The position numbers and the translations under genes were made by a program. Shown here one piece after another: positions 18,842 to 27,536 of a DNA stretch of 64,000 bases (within the stretch, counting starts at the first letter, position 1; every line of letters starts with the position of its first letter). Below the pieces are notes generated by a model. The model worked only from the letters and a program-made list of their open reading frames with translations. It was not told the DNA's origin and ran no database searches. This DNA is from Flavobacterium flavigenum (GTDB lineage: Bacteria; Bacteroidota; Bacteroidia; Flavobacteriales; Flavobacteriaceae). The stretch is from assembly GCF_027111255.2 (NCBI RefSeq), contig NZ_CP114285.2, positions 1,178,001 through 1,242,000 on the forward strand. The letters run 5' to 3'.

Positions 18842-19909
18842 TTACTTTAAAAACTGACCATCTTCTTTTATGGTAAAAGTTTGATTTGAAAAAGGACTTT
18901 TTACCATAATATTATATCCCGAAGAATGATTTTCTAAGATAGGTTTTAAAACCTTACCATCGACTTTGATGGTTTCTTTCGTTAAATCCGTTAATGCTTT
19001 TGCCCAGACTTTATTGTTTTGATAATATTCTTTTTGAGCCCTGTATAAATTATAAAGCTCCCATTTTACTTTTTCGTCCTGTGGAATTGTAAAAGTGTCT
19101 TTTTCCTCCTTCGAAGAAAAATAAACATAGCCCCATTTTTCGGGTTCATGCATATTGATTACTCCCATTGGTGACCAAACCCAGTTGTACTCCGGAAGAA
19201 ATTTTCCGTCAGCGTCTTTTTTGCGTTCGTATTTACCGTTAACAATTGTATGCTGCCAGTTTACTCTGGAGAAATTAACTCTCCAGAATTTATCTGCCGG
19301 CACATTATATTCGTTGTAAGATTTTTTATAAGATGCCCAGGGAATTGCCATTTCTAAAACCCATCCTTCATCAGTATCGTTTGGGTTATTAAGCGTTCCG
19401 TTGATTTTTACCGCTGATTTCAGACCCGGAATATTCCAGTCGTTTAAAACAACATTATCATTTTCTCTGTAAGGTTTTGACAAAAACAAATCCCAGGCTG
19501 TATTTAAAGCATTAATTTCTAATTCATAATAATTAAAAGTGTCGCCATCAGGATCAATAAAAACTTCAAAGTCGTTATTATAAAAAATAATCGTATCACG
19601 TTGTTTTAAATTTGCCCAGACATGCGGCTCCTCAATTTTTGCTAAAATATAAAAATTGGTTTCATCCCAGAGCATTTTAACTTTTGTTGCATATTTTGGT
19701 TTAATATTGTTTTCGATATCTTCAAAAAGAGCTGTCCAGTCTGCTTTATTCCAGGAAATATCAGATTCATCTCCATCGATTAGAATCGGATTTGAAGTTT
19801 TAGAAGCTACATAAGTTTTAGGCACAATAGTATTTTTCTTCGATTGTGAAAACATAGCAATCGAAGAAAAAACTAAAACAATTGTTAACCATTGATTTTT
19901 TAAAAACAT
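18842..19909 (-). CDS. Carbohydrate-binding family 9-like protein
   Basis: Exported 355-residue protein (signal peptide ending SSIAMFSQS). Residues about 35-250 match the CBM9-like family: ILIDGDESDISWNKADW, then VKMLWDETNFYILAKI, FEVFIDPDGDTFNYYELEIN and GWVLEMAIPWASY. These proteins occur widely in Bacteroidota glycan loci, usually as presumed binding proteins; no catalytic residues are apparent. It lies 10 bp after GH130 and 25 bp before GH18, in the same transcript. The ligand is unknown and an enzymatic role cannot be ruled out. Confidence 0.82.
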   Translation of the reverse strand: MFLKNQWLTIVLVFSSIAMFSQSKKNTIVPKTYVASKTSNPILIDGDESDISWNKADWTALFEDIENNIKPKYATKVKMLWDETNFYILAKIEEPHVWANLKQRDTIIFYNNDFEVFIDPDGDTFNYYELEINALNTAWDLFLSKPYRENDNVVLNDWNIPGLKSAVKINGTLNNPNDTDEGWVLEMAIPWASYKKSYNEYNVPADKFWRVNFSRVNWQHTIVNGKYERKKDADGKFLPEYNWVWSPMGVINMHEPEKWGYVYFSSKEEKDTFTIPQDEKVKWELYNLYRAQKEYYQNNKVWAKALTDLTKETIKVDGKVLKPILENHSSGYNIMVKSPFSNQTFTIKEDGQFLK

Positions 19910-19919
19910 GCTTATTTTT

Positions 19920-20885
19920 TTATAGACTATTATCTTTTGTAAACTGAATCACTTCACTCAGTTTTCCGAAAGCTATTGCTACTGCTGTATCCGCAGCACC
20001 ATAATAAACGGTTAATTTATCCTCTTCAGTATCATGCAAAGCTGCACAAGGGAAAACTACGTTTGGAACATCTCCAACCATTTCATAAATCTCTGCCGGG
20101 CCTAATAAATAAGGCTGCGTTCTGTATTTTACGATATCCGGTGAGTCTACATCTAAAAGTGCTGATCCCATGGCATAACGAAAACCGTTGCAGGTATTGA
20201 TAACACCGTGGTAAATCATTAACCAGCCTTCGTCAGTAAGAATCGGAATTGGCCCTGCTCCTACTTTTGTACATTGCCATGCGCTGTCTTCAAAAGGAGT
20301 TGGTTTCATTACCAATCTGTGTTCTCCCCAATATTTCATATCCGGGCTGTAACTGATCCAGATATCTCCAAAAGGTGTATGTCCGTTATCACTTGGACGA
20401 CTTAACATCGCATATTTTCCGTTTATTTTCTGTGGAAATAAAACACCGTTTCTGTTGAAAGGTAAAAAGGCATTTTCGCACTGGAAAAATTCTTTGAAAT
20501 CAAAAGTATAACCAATTCCAATTGTTGGGCCGTTGTAGCCATTACACCAGGTAATCCAATAACGATCTTCAATAAAAACAACACGGGGATCATATTTATA
20601 AGCCGATTCTATCATTTCGGTATTTCCGGATTGCATTACGATTGGATCATGATTAATATCCCAATCAATTCCGTTTTTACTGAAACCGGCAAAAATATTC
20701 ATTTGAACCGCTTTGTTATCACATCTGAAAACACCTGCATAACCATCTCCAAAAGGAACTACTGCACTATTAAAAATACTATTTGATGATGGTATAGCGT
20801 ATCTGTCAATAATTGGATTTTCAGAATATCTCCACATTACATCATTGCTGTTTTCGGGTCTGTCTTGCCAAGGGATACTGCTCAT
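19920..20885 (-). CDS. GH130 beta-mannoside phosphorylase
   Basis: Cytoplasmic inverting phosphorylase, 321 residues without a signal peptide. The five-bladed propeller starts [13 protein letters not shown] and has the probable catalytic Asp99 in YKYDPRVVF, the phosphate-region SRPSDNG and IYHGV segments, and [13 protein letters not shown] near the C-terminus. The family phosphorolyses beta-mannosides; in N-glycan loci the usual reaction is Man-beta-1,4-GlcNAc + Pi to alpha-Man-1-P + GlcNAc. That role fits an imported disaccharide brought in by the SSS symporter encoded just upstream, and the lack of an export signal when the neighbouring hydrolases are exported. Confidence 0.92.
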   Translation of the reverse strand: MSSIPWQDRPENSNDVMWRYSENPIIDRYAIPSSNSIFNSAVVPFGDGYAGVFRCDNKAVQMNIFAGFSKNGIDWDINHDPIVMQSGNTEMIESAYKYDPRVVFIEDRYWITWCNGYNGPTIGIGYTFDFKEFFQCENAFLPFNRNGVLFPQKINGKYAMLSRPSDNGHTPFGDIWISYSPDMKYWGEHRLVMKPTPFEDSAWQCTKVGAGPIPILTDEGWLMIYHGVINTCNGFRYAMGSALLDVDSPDIVKYRTQPYLLGPAEIYEMVGDVPNVVFPCAALHDTEEDKLTVYYGAADTAVAIAFGKLSEVIQFTKDNSL

Positions 20886-20933
20886 TTTTTTGTTTTTTAT
20901 TGTTTGTTTTATTGTAAAGCTTTGTCATTAATT

Positions 20934-21071
20934 TAAACACATAGAAACATAGTTTTTGAAAACCGCCTAAAGGCGTTTCACTTGTATTAACAAACATAGC
21001 TATGTGTTAGAAACTAGTTTCTTTTTGTATTCTTTTATACACATTTAAAACCTATGTTTCTATGTGTTTAA
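20934..21071. repeat. Dispersed repeat family B, full-length copy 2
   Basis: About 138 bp. The outer inverted ends are TAAACACATAGAAACATAG and CTATGTTTCTATGTGTTTAA; inside lie GGCGTTTCACTTG, a CATAGCTATG palindrome and AACTAGTTTCTTT. The same blocks recur at 47862-48001, and the left part at 15315-15385. A family A palindrome starts 17 bp later. The 20886-21201 gap between the symporter and GH130 therefore consists mostly of two repeats. Confidence 0.85.
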
Positions 21072-21087
21072 TTTTTTTCTCAATCTT

Positions 21088-21185
21088 GTCATTTCGAGGA
21101 ACGAGAAATCGCACTAGAAATTCCGCAATCTAAATCGTCAATCTTTGTCGAGTTTCGTGTGCGATTTCTCGTTCCTCGAAATGAC
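21088..21185. repeat. Dispersed palindromic repeat family A, copy 2
   Basis: 98 bp from GTCATTTCGAGGAACGAG to its exact reverse complement ending CTCGAAATGAC. The arms differ slightly from copy 1 (GAGGAACG here, GACGAAGG there) and the differences are compensated on both sides, which argues for selection or gene conversion of the hairpin. The core CACTAGAAATTCCGCAAT is the same and in the same orientation as copy 1. Confidence 0.9.
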
Positions 21186-21201
21186 AGACTGTATGTCTTA
21201 T

Positions 21202-23079
21202 CTAATCTTCTATTTTTCTAACCTTATCTAACCATGTAAATTTCAATATTGTAGTTGTCACTAAAAACACAACCAATGCTGTAATTGCTTTTGGATAATC
21301 CCTGATTATGAAGAATATCGGAAGCAAAATCATACTCGACTGCCACACAATTCCAATTGCACAGTTCATCATATCCAGCCAGAAATCATTGTTTTTTTCG
21401 AAAGCCTGATCTTCTGCTTTTAATTGTTTATAAACCGGATTCCAGAATCCCCAAGGTCTTACATTGGAATAGAACGATTTTAAAACTTCCATTTCTGTCG
21501 GCTTACTTAAATACGTTCCTAAAAGACAACCTAAAATTGAGAATCCGAATATTAACGGGAACAGATAAATAGCCTGCACTTGCGCTAAATCATATAAAAA
21601 AGATCCTTCAGTCAAACTTCCTTTGGCCTGACCTAAAGCAAACTGTAAAGAAGCTACAATCAAACCCGCAAACATTCCCCAGAAATAGCCCCAACCATTA
21701 AAACGCCACCAAATCCATTTTAAGAAATTCGCTGCTACGTAACCTCCGTATAAAGCACTTGTAATCCATAGCGTTAAAGAGTTGATGGAATCTGCAAAGA
21801 ATCCCATGAAAACACCTAAACCCACTACAAGAAAAGATGAAATCTGGCTTACTTTAATATAATGTGCATTTGAAGCTACTGGTTTGAAATATTTTTTATA
21901 AATATCATTTACAATGTAAGCCGGTCCAGCGTTTACGAATGCTGAGAATCCCGACATAAAAGCGGCTAATAAACCGGCTAAAAGAATTCCTTTAATTCCA
22001 ACCGGAATGTATAAATTGACCACTTTGGGCATTAATAATTCCAGGTCAGCTCCTGTTAATCCTGTGTTTGCGTTTAATTCAGGCGCTAAGTTTACTAACG
22101 CAATTACCACGATTCCGGTAATTAATAAATATCTCGGGATGAATAAAATCAGGTTGGTAAATCCACTCATATAAGCCGCCTCTTTTACTGATTTGGTCGA
22201 AAGAACCCTTTGTAAATCATAACTTGGCGTTGGTCCTGCTACACTTGCAAAAAAACCTTTGAACAAGGTCATCCCAATGAAAGCGCCAAACATTTTGTAG
22301 CCTTCTGAATCAATTAAATTATTGAATGTCTGAAACTTATCACTCCATTGAGTTTCAAACTGCCATCCAAAAAACACATTCTTCCATTCTTCTGTAATAA
22401 CCGAATTAATCTGAATATCTGTATAATTAATGAATGCATAACCTGCAATTAAAGCTCCGGCTGTAATCATAATTAAATATTGTACAACTTCTGTTGCAAC
22501 TACAGAGAACATTCCGCCCTTTACGGTGTAAATGGTTGTTAGAAAAATAATTAATAAGGCATAAGAACGTTCAGATGTCAATAAAATCATATCGCCGTAG
22601 TGGAGCGTTAAATCCCACGGAAGAATAATGGTTACAAATTTTCCGATTCCTTCGAAGAAATAAGCAATGAAACCAATTGTTGAGATAATGGCAAAAATGG
22701 CTACAATAATATGAGAAGCTTTTCCTGCTTTGTCGCTTCCAAAACGTGTTAGAATCCATTCAGAACCCGTCATTACTTTTGATCTTCTAATCCAGACCGC
22801 AAGGAACATCATCACGAAAATCTGGTTCCAAATCGGCCAAAGCCACATGAACATAAAACTTTTTACTCCATATAAAAACAAAACCCCAATCATCCACGAA
22901 GTTCCTGAAACATCAAACATTCCTGATCCGTTGCTCAGACCTAAAAAATACCATTTGATTGTTTTTCCGCCAAGGAAATAGTCATCAAGTCCTTTTGATG
23001 CTTTTCTTGAAATCCAGATTCCTATTCCTACCGATAGTAGAATATAAGCTATGATGATTGATACGTCAATTATATCCAT
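21202..23079 (-). CDS. Sodium:solute symporter (SSS family), probable sugar importer
   Basis: Inner-membrane Na+-coupled permease of 625 residues with about 13-14 hydrophobic segments. It opens DVSIIIAYILLSVGIGIWIS, with the typical GLDDYFLGGKTIKWYFLGLS, then GSEWILTRFGSDKAG, LLAAFMSGFSAFVNAGPAYI (near the family signature region) and a long C-terminal extension. Bacteroidota glycan loci commonly carry such a permease. Here the likely cargo is the sugar or disaccharide used by GH130, an inference from position. It begins 146 bp after the GH92 gene. That gap contains only short direct copies of TTAGTCCT/TAGTCCTTAG (23105-23140). Confidence 0.92.
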   Translation of the reverse strand: MDIIDVSIIIAYILLSVGIGIWISRKASKGLDDYFLGGKTIKWYFLGLSNGSGMFDVSGTSWMIGVLFLYGVKSFMFMWLWPIWNQIFVMMFLAVWIRRSKVMTGSEWILTRFGSDKAGKASHIIVAIFAIISTIGFIAYFFEGIGKFVTIILPWDLTLHYGDMILLTSERSYALLIIFLTTIYTVKGGMFSVVATEVVQYLIMITAGALIAGYAFINYTDIQINSVITEEWKNVFFGWQFETQWSDKFQTFNNLIDSEGYKMFGAFIGMTLFKGFFASVAGPTPSYDLQRVLSTKSVKEAAYMSGFTNLILFIPRYLLITGIVVIALVNLAPELNANTGLTGADLELLMPKVVNLYIPVGIKGILLAGLLAAFMSGFSAFVNAGPAYIVNDIYKKYFKPVASNAHYIKVSQISSFLVVGLGVFMGFFADSINSLTLWITSALYGGYVAANFLKWIWWRFNGWGYFWGMFAGLIVASLQFALGQAKGSLTEGSFLYDLAQVQAIYLFPLIFGFSILGCLLGTYLSKPTEMEVLKSFYSNVRPWGFWNPVYKQLKAEDQAFEKNNDFWLDMMNCAIGIVWQSSMILLPIFFIIRDYPKAITALVVFLVTTTILKFTWLDKVRKIED

Positions 23080-23225
23080 TAATTTTTATTGTTAATTAGT
23101 TTAGTTCTTTTTTTAGTCCTTAGTTATTAGTCCTTAGTTTTTTAGCTTATGGTTTTATTGTTTGTTTTTTATATTTCTTTTGATGACTGATTACTACAAA
23201 CTGTAAACTATAAACTGAACACTGA

Positions 23226-25466
23226 CTACTTACTTCCCCAGTTTTTATTGGGCTCTGATCCCATTATAAAATGTAAAATTCCGCCTTGCAATATTTCTTT
23301 ATGTGATATTGCTGTTTTATTGAATGGAACACCATTAAGTGTTGCTGATTGGATATAGAAATTTTTCTCTGAAACATTTTCTGCTTCAATTACAAATGTT
23401 TTTCCGCCATCCAGATTTATGGTGGATTTTTCGAAAATTGGGCTTCCAATTTCGTATTCTCCAGAAGCCGGATTCATTGGATATAACCCCATGGAACTGA
23501 AAACATACCAGGCCGACATTTGTCCGCAGTCTTCATTACCGCTTAATCCGTTTGGAGTTGTATTGTATTGTGTATCTAAAATATGACGCACCCAATATTG
23601 CGTTCTCCATGGCTGATTCGCATGATTAAACATGTAGGCAATGTGGTGGCTTGGCTCATTTCCGTGCGCATATTGCCCAATTAACCCTGAAATATCTGCA
23701 GAAACATTGCTTCCTGTGATTTCTGAACTTTCTGTAAATAACTGCTCCAGACGTTTTGTAAACACTTCGTTACTTCCATGAAGTGAAATTAAATGATCTA
23801 CATCCTGAGGTACAAACCAACTGTGCTGCCATGCATTTCCTTCAGTATAATCAGTATGTTCCCTGTGATTGGAATGTTTCGGATCAAAAGGCTCATTCCA
23901 TGATTTTCCGTCTTCAGATTTTCCTCTCATGAATCCGCTTTTCGAATCAAATAAATATTCGTATGCCTGAGAACGTTTTAAGAAAAACTGATAATCATCG
24001 TTTTTACCCAATGCTTTGGCCATTTGCGCTACACACCAATCATCATAGGCATATTCTAAAGTAATGGTTACGGATTCGTCTAATTTATTGTACGGAATAT
24101 AACCGTATTTTTTGTAGAAATTTAATCCGCGTTCATCCTGCATCATGGTGGTTTTCATCGCTTCAAATGCTTTTTCGGCATTAAAACCTTTAATGCCTTT
24201 TAAATAGGCATCTACAATTACAGGAATGGAGTGATATCCTGTCATGGTATTAGTTTCATTGGCATATAAAGTCCAGACTGGTAATATTTTTTTTGTATCG
24301 TAATACGTTAACATAGAGTTCACCATATCTGAAACTTTGTCTGGTGCCAATAAAGTCAGCAAAGGATTTTCGGCTCTAAAAGTATCCCATAGTGATAAGG
24401 TAGAATAGGCGGTATACTCTTTTGCTGTAACAATCTGATCATCCTCTTTTCTAAACTGACCGTTTCTATCACTATAGGTTACAGGGGCAACTTGTGTATG
24501 ATATAATGCAGTATAAAACATCGTTTTTAACGAATCTACTGGTGTTTCAACTTCAATTTTATTTAAAGCAGTATTCCAGATAGAAACTGCCTGAGATTTT
24601 GTATTGTCGAATGTTGATTTTTCATCATCTAAATTATCTTTGGCATTAGCCACACTAACAGATGACAAGGCTACTTTTACCACTAATTCATTGGTATTAC
24701 TGCTTCCGAAAAATAATTGTGCTGCAGTATTTTCTCCGTCTGCTCTGTTTCCTTCGGTAACCTGCTTATCAGCCAATAAAACTGATTCCGTAATTGGTTT
24801 TGAAAATTTAGCAACAAAAAATACTTTCTGATTTTTTGCCCAGCCCGTACTAAAACGATATCCGCTTATGGTATGCTCATCCTCAATTGTAATTCCCGTT
24901 TTCAGGGCTTTGTCCCAGTTAATGGCAAATCCCAGATCGATTATAACCGATTGTTTATCATTTTTGAAAAATGTGTATTTATGATAAGCGGTTCTTTGTG
25001 AAGAAGTTAATTCTACATTGATCTTAGGATCCTCAAGAAAAACCTGGTAAGAACCCGGTGCTGCTTTTTCGTTAACATGAGTGTATTTAGATTTATAAGG
25101 TAATTGATCGCGTGATGTTGTTTTGGTAGTTAAGTCAAGTTTTTTATTAGTTGGCATAAATAAGATATCTGCCAAATCTCCAATTCCTGTTCCGCTTAAA
25201 TGCAAATGACTGAAACCGGAAACAATAGAATCAGAGTAATGATAACCGGAACACCAATCCCAGTTTGAAACACCGTTGTCCGGACTTACCTGCAGCATCC
25301 CAAAAGGAACTGTTGCCCCAGGATATGTATGCCCATGACCACCAGTACCTATAAAAGGATTTACGTGGTCCGTAAAAAGTGTTTCGTGATGATGCTTTTT
25401 GTTTACATTTATTTTGCAACTTGCAATTAAAATAACAACCAAAAAAAGCAGGGTAAAATTCTTCAT
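23226..25466 (-). CDS. GH92 exo-alpha-mannosidase lipoprotein (second copy)
   Basis: 746-residue GH92 mannosidase with a lipoprotein signal (LVVILIASCKINV), so probably anchored in a membrane. Signatures: VNPFIGTGGHGHTYPGATVP, FSHLHLSGTGIGDLAD, TEGNAWQHSWFVPQD with the probable general acid Glu, and GLSGNEDCGQMSAWYVFSSM. It is the first gene of the minus-strand series, 122 bp from the divergent LytS gene, so control by that pair is plausible. The HLSGTGIGD loop is the common GH92 form, unlike the first copy. The linkage (alpha-1,2, 1,3 or 1,6) cannot be decided here. Confidence 0.94.
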   Translation of the reverse strand: MKNFTLLFLVVILIASCKINVNKKHHHETLFTDHVNPFIGTGGHGHTYPGATVPFGMLQVSPDNGVSNWDWCSGYHYSDSIVSGFSHLHLSGTGIGDLADILFMPTNKKLDLTTKTTSRDQLPYKSKYTHVNEKAAPGSYQVFLEDPKINVELTSSQRTAYHKYTFFKNDKQSVIIDLGFAINWDKALKTGITIEDEHTISGYRFSTGWAKNQKVFFVAKFSKPITESVLLADKQVTEGNRADGENTAAQLFFGSSNTNELVVKVALSSVSVANAKDNLDDEKSTFDNTKSQAVSIWNTALNKIEVETPVDSLKTMFYTALYHTQVAPVTYSDRNGQFRKEDDQIVTAKEYTAYSTLSLWDTFRAENPLLTLLAPDKVSDMVNSMLTYYDTKKILPVWTLYANETNTMTGYHSIPVIVDAYLKGIKGFNAEKAFEAMKTTMMQDERGLNFYKKYGYIPYNKLDESVTITLEYAYDDWCVAQMAKALGKNDDYQFFLKRSQAYEYLFDSKSGFMRGKSEDGKSWNEPFDPKHSNHREHTDYTEGNAWQHSWFVPQDVDHLISLHGSNEVFTKRLEQLFTESSEITGSNVSADISGLIGQYAHGNEPSHHIAYMFNHANQPWRTQYWVRHILDTQYNTTPNGLSGNEDCGQMSAWYVFSSMGLYPMNPASGEYEIGSPIFEKSTINLDGGKTFVIEAENVSEKNFYIQSATLNGVPFNKTAISHKEILQGGILHFIMGSEPNKNWGSK

Positions 25467-25588
25467 ATAAAAACAATCTTAATTTAATTTTAAATTTAAA
25501 CAAATTCAACTTTTTATTAAAAGTAATTTAGACGGACGACATATAAACTAGGATAAACATCAAAAAATCATAAAAACATATCATTATT

Positions 25589-26647
25589 ATGAATTTAAAT
25601 TCGGGCAAATCTTATCGGTTACCATTGCATTATCACTTCTTTTTTTGGCTTACTTATTTTTTATTTAATACATTTCGGTGGGGAAGCTATTTTAATGATT
25701 ACCTGTATTCCTTAAAAACAAACTTATTAGGCTTTCCAATTCACATGACATTATGTTATCTGAATATTTTAATTTTCATGCCTTATCTGGTTTATCGAAA
25801 AAGATATCTATTGTATGTATTGGCTGTTTTATTAACCATTTTCTTAATGGTGGTTATTAAATTCAATCTTACGTATTTATTAATAACGCATAACGTCTGG
25901 CCGGAAGGACCTGAGACTATCGATAAATTAACACTCAATTATACGATAGATATGATGATGGGAGAACTCTATGTTATCACTTTTGTAACAGCAATCAAAA
26001 TTACATTTGATTTTTTGCAAGAGCAAAAAAGAGTAACCGATCTTGAAAAGTCTCAATTAGAAACCGAATTACTGTTCCTTAAATCTCAAATTTCGCCACA
26101 CTTTTTTTTCAATACATTGAATAACATTTATTCATTATCAGTAGAAAAATCAAACAAAACACCCAAAATTGTCCTTAAACTTTCTGAACTAATGCGGTAT
26201 ATGCTCTATGATACAAAGGGTAAAAAACAATCTTTAGAAAATGAAATTTTATGCATCCAAAATTACCTTGATCTGGAACGAATCAGGAATGATGAAAGGC
26301 TTGAAGTTAACATGTCTGTCTCGGGAGATATTCATGAGAAAGAAATTTCTCCGGTGATTTTACTGACTTTTATTGAAAATTCTTTTAAGCATGGTGTAAA
26401 TAAAAACACCGGAAAAGTAAAAATTGACATTGATTTTAATGTAAAAGGTGACTATCTGCATTTCAAAATTTCAAATCCTACACCCGAAATTACGCAACAT
26501 AAAGACAATTTTAACAAGTCAAGTGGTATAGGTTTGGAAAATGTAAAAAAAAGACTTGAATTAGGTTATAATAAAAATGATTATAAACTTTCATTTAAAA
26601 ATAAAAAGAATATTTTTGTCGTAAAGCTTGTAATTAAAGTCACTTAA
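25589..26647 (+). CDS. LytS/YehU-type sensor histidine kinase
   Basis: Membrane histidine kinase, 352 residues. The first 145 residues hold about four hydrophobic segments and no recognisable extracellular sensor domain. A short coiled linker (EKSQLETELLFLKSQI) leads to the His_kinase motif SPHFFFNTLNNIYSL with phospho-acceptor His171. The ATPase domain has TFIENSFKHG and SSGIGLENVKKRLELGY. It is divergent from the GH92 mannosidase gene (122 bp between starts) and 66 bp before its LytTR regulator. The signal is not evident; the position suggests control of the glycan locus. Confidence 0.92.
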   Translation: MNLNSGKSYRLPLHYHFFFWLTYFLFNTFRWGSYFNDYLYSLKTNLLGFPIHMTLCYLNILIFMPYLVYRKRYLLYVLAVLLTIFLMVVIKFNLTYLLITHNVWPEGPETIDKLTLNYTIDMMMGELYVITFVTAIKITFDFLQEQKRVTDLEKSQLETELLFLKSQISPHFFFNTLNNIYSLSVEKSNKTPKIVLKLSELMRYMLYDTKGKKQSLENEILCIQNYLDLERIRNDERLEVNMSVSGDIHEKEISPVILLTFIENSFKHGVNKNTGKVKIDIDFNVKGDYLHFKISNPTPEITQHKDNFNKSSGIGLENVKKRLELGYNKNDYKLSFKNKKNIFVVKLVIKVT

Positions 26648-26713
26648 AACAAATACTCTCCTTATTAATTTTGCCCGCAAAATTATTTCGCTCGAATAAC
26701 TAAGATTAAAGAA

Positions 26714-27427
26714 ATGAAAATAAATTGTTTGATTATAGACGATGAGCCATTGGCAATTAATATTATTAAAAATTATTTAGAGCCACTTGAAAATTTTGAG
26801 GTAATAAATACTTTCAGTAATCCGATTGAAGGCCTGAATTTTATTAAAAATAATAATGTCGATGTTATTTTTCTGGACATAAACATGCCAGTTCTTGATG
26901 GAATTAATTTTATAAAAAGTCTCGAAAATCCTCCGTTAATTGTAATCACAAGTGCTTACAGCCAGTTTGCGATAGAAACTTATGAACTGGACGTTTTAGA
27001 TTATTTAGTGAAGCCAATTGAGTTTCCTAGATTGATGAAAACATTAAATAAAGTAAGCAAAAGGATTGAGAAAAAAGAGAATGAAACTCAGGACAGCCAG
27101 CCGGACAGCCCTTTTATATTCGTTAAAATTGACAAAAAAAGAATGAAGAAAATCTTCTTCAACGAAATTCTGGTAATTGAAAGCCTTAAAGATTATTTAA
27201 AAATAAACACTTTAACAGGCAAATACATAATTCACAGTACCTTATCTGATTTTACTGATTTATTACCCGAGAAAAACTTCCTGAGAATACACCGATCATA
27301 CACAATTGCAATTGATAAAATCGATGCTGTTGAAGGAAATAGTATTGAGATTGAAGGTCTTAGATACGTAATTGGAAGATCTTATATTGATCATGTGAAA
27401 CAACGAATTTTGAATTCTTCTATATAG
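26714..27427 (+). CDS. LytTR-family response regulator
   Basis: 237 residues. The receiver domain (1-120) has acidic residues Asp9-Asp10 and phospho-acceptor Asp55 in VIFLDINMP, plus the conserved Lys in YLVKPIEF. The C-terminal LytTR DNA-binding domain (about 130-237) includes IFFNEILVIESLKDYLKI and FLRIHRSYTIAIDKID. It pairs with the kinase upstream. LytTR regulators usually bind direct repeats; none was recognised with confidence in the divergent 25467-25588 region. A strong terminator follows at once. Confidence 0.94.
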   Translation: MKINCLIIDDEPLAINIIKNYLEPLENFEVINTFSNPIEGLNFIKNNNVDVIFLDINMPVLDGINFIKSLENPPLIVITSAYSQFAIETYELDVLDYLVKPIEFPRLMKTLNKVSKRIEKKENETQDSQPDSPFIFVKIDKKRMKKIFFNEILVIESLKDYLKINTLTGKYIIHSTLSDFTDLLPEKNFLRIHRSYTIAIDKIDAVEGNSIEIEGLRYVIGRSYIDHVKQRILNSSI

Positions 27428-27440
27428 TTTAAACGCAAAA

Positions 27441-27469
27441 AAAATGCAGCCTAACCGGGGCTGCATTTT
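27441..27469. terminator. Bidirectional terminator between LytTR and NagB genes
   Basis: Perfect 11-bp stem AAAATGCAGCC / GGCTGCATTTT with a 7-nt loop and A/T tracts on both sides. It lies 14 bp after the LytTR stop on the plus strand and between convergent genes. Confidence 0.9.
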
Positions 27470-27536
27470 CACATTGGTAACTAACCAAAATAAACCACGT
27501 GAAATAGTTTATTATATTTTAAAAAGATTTTATAAT

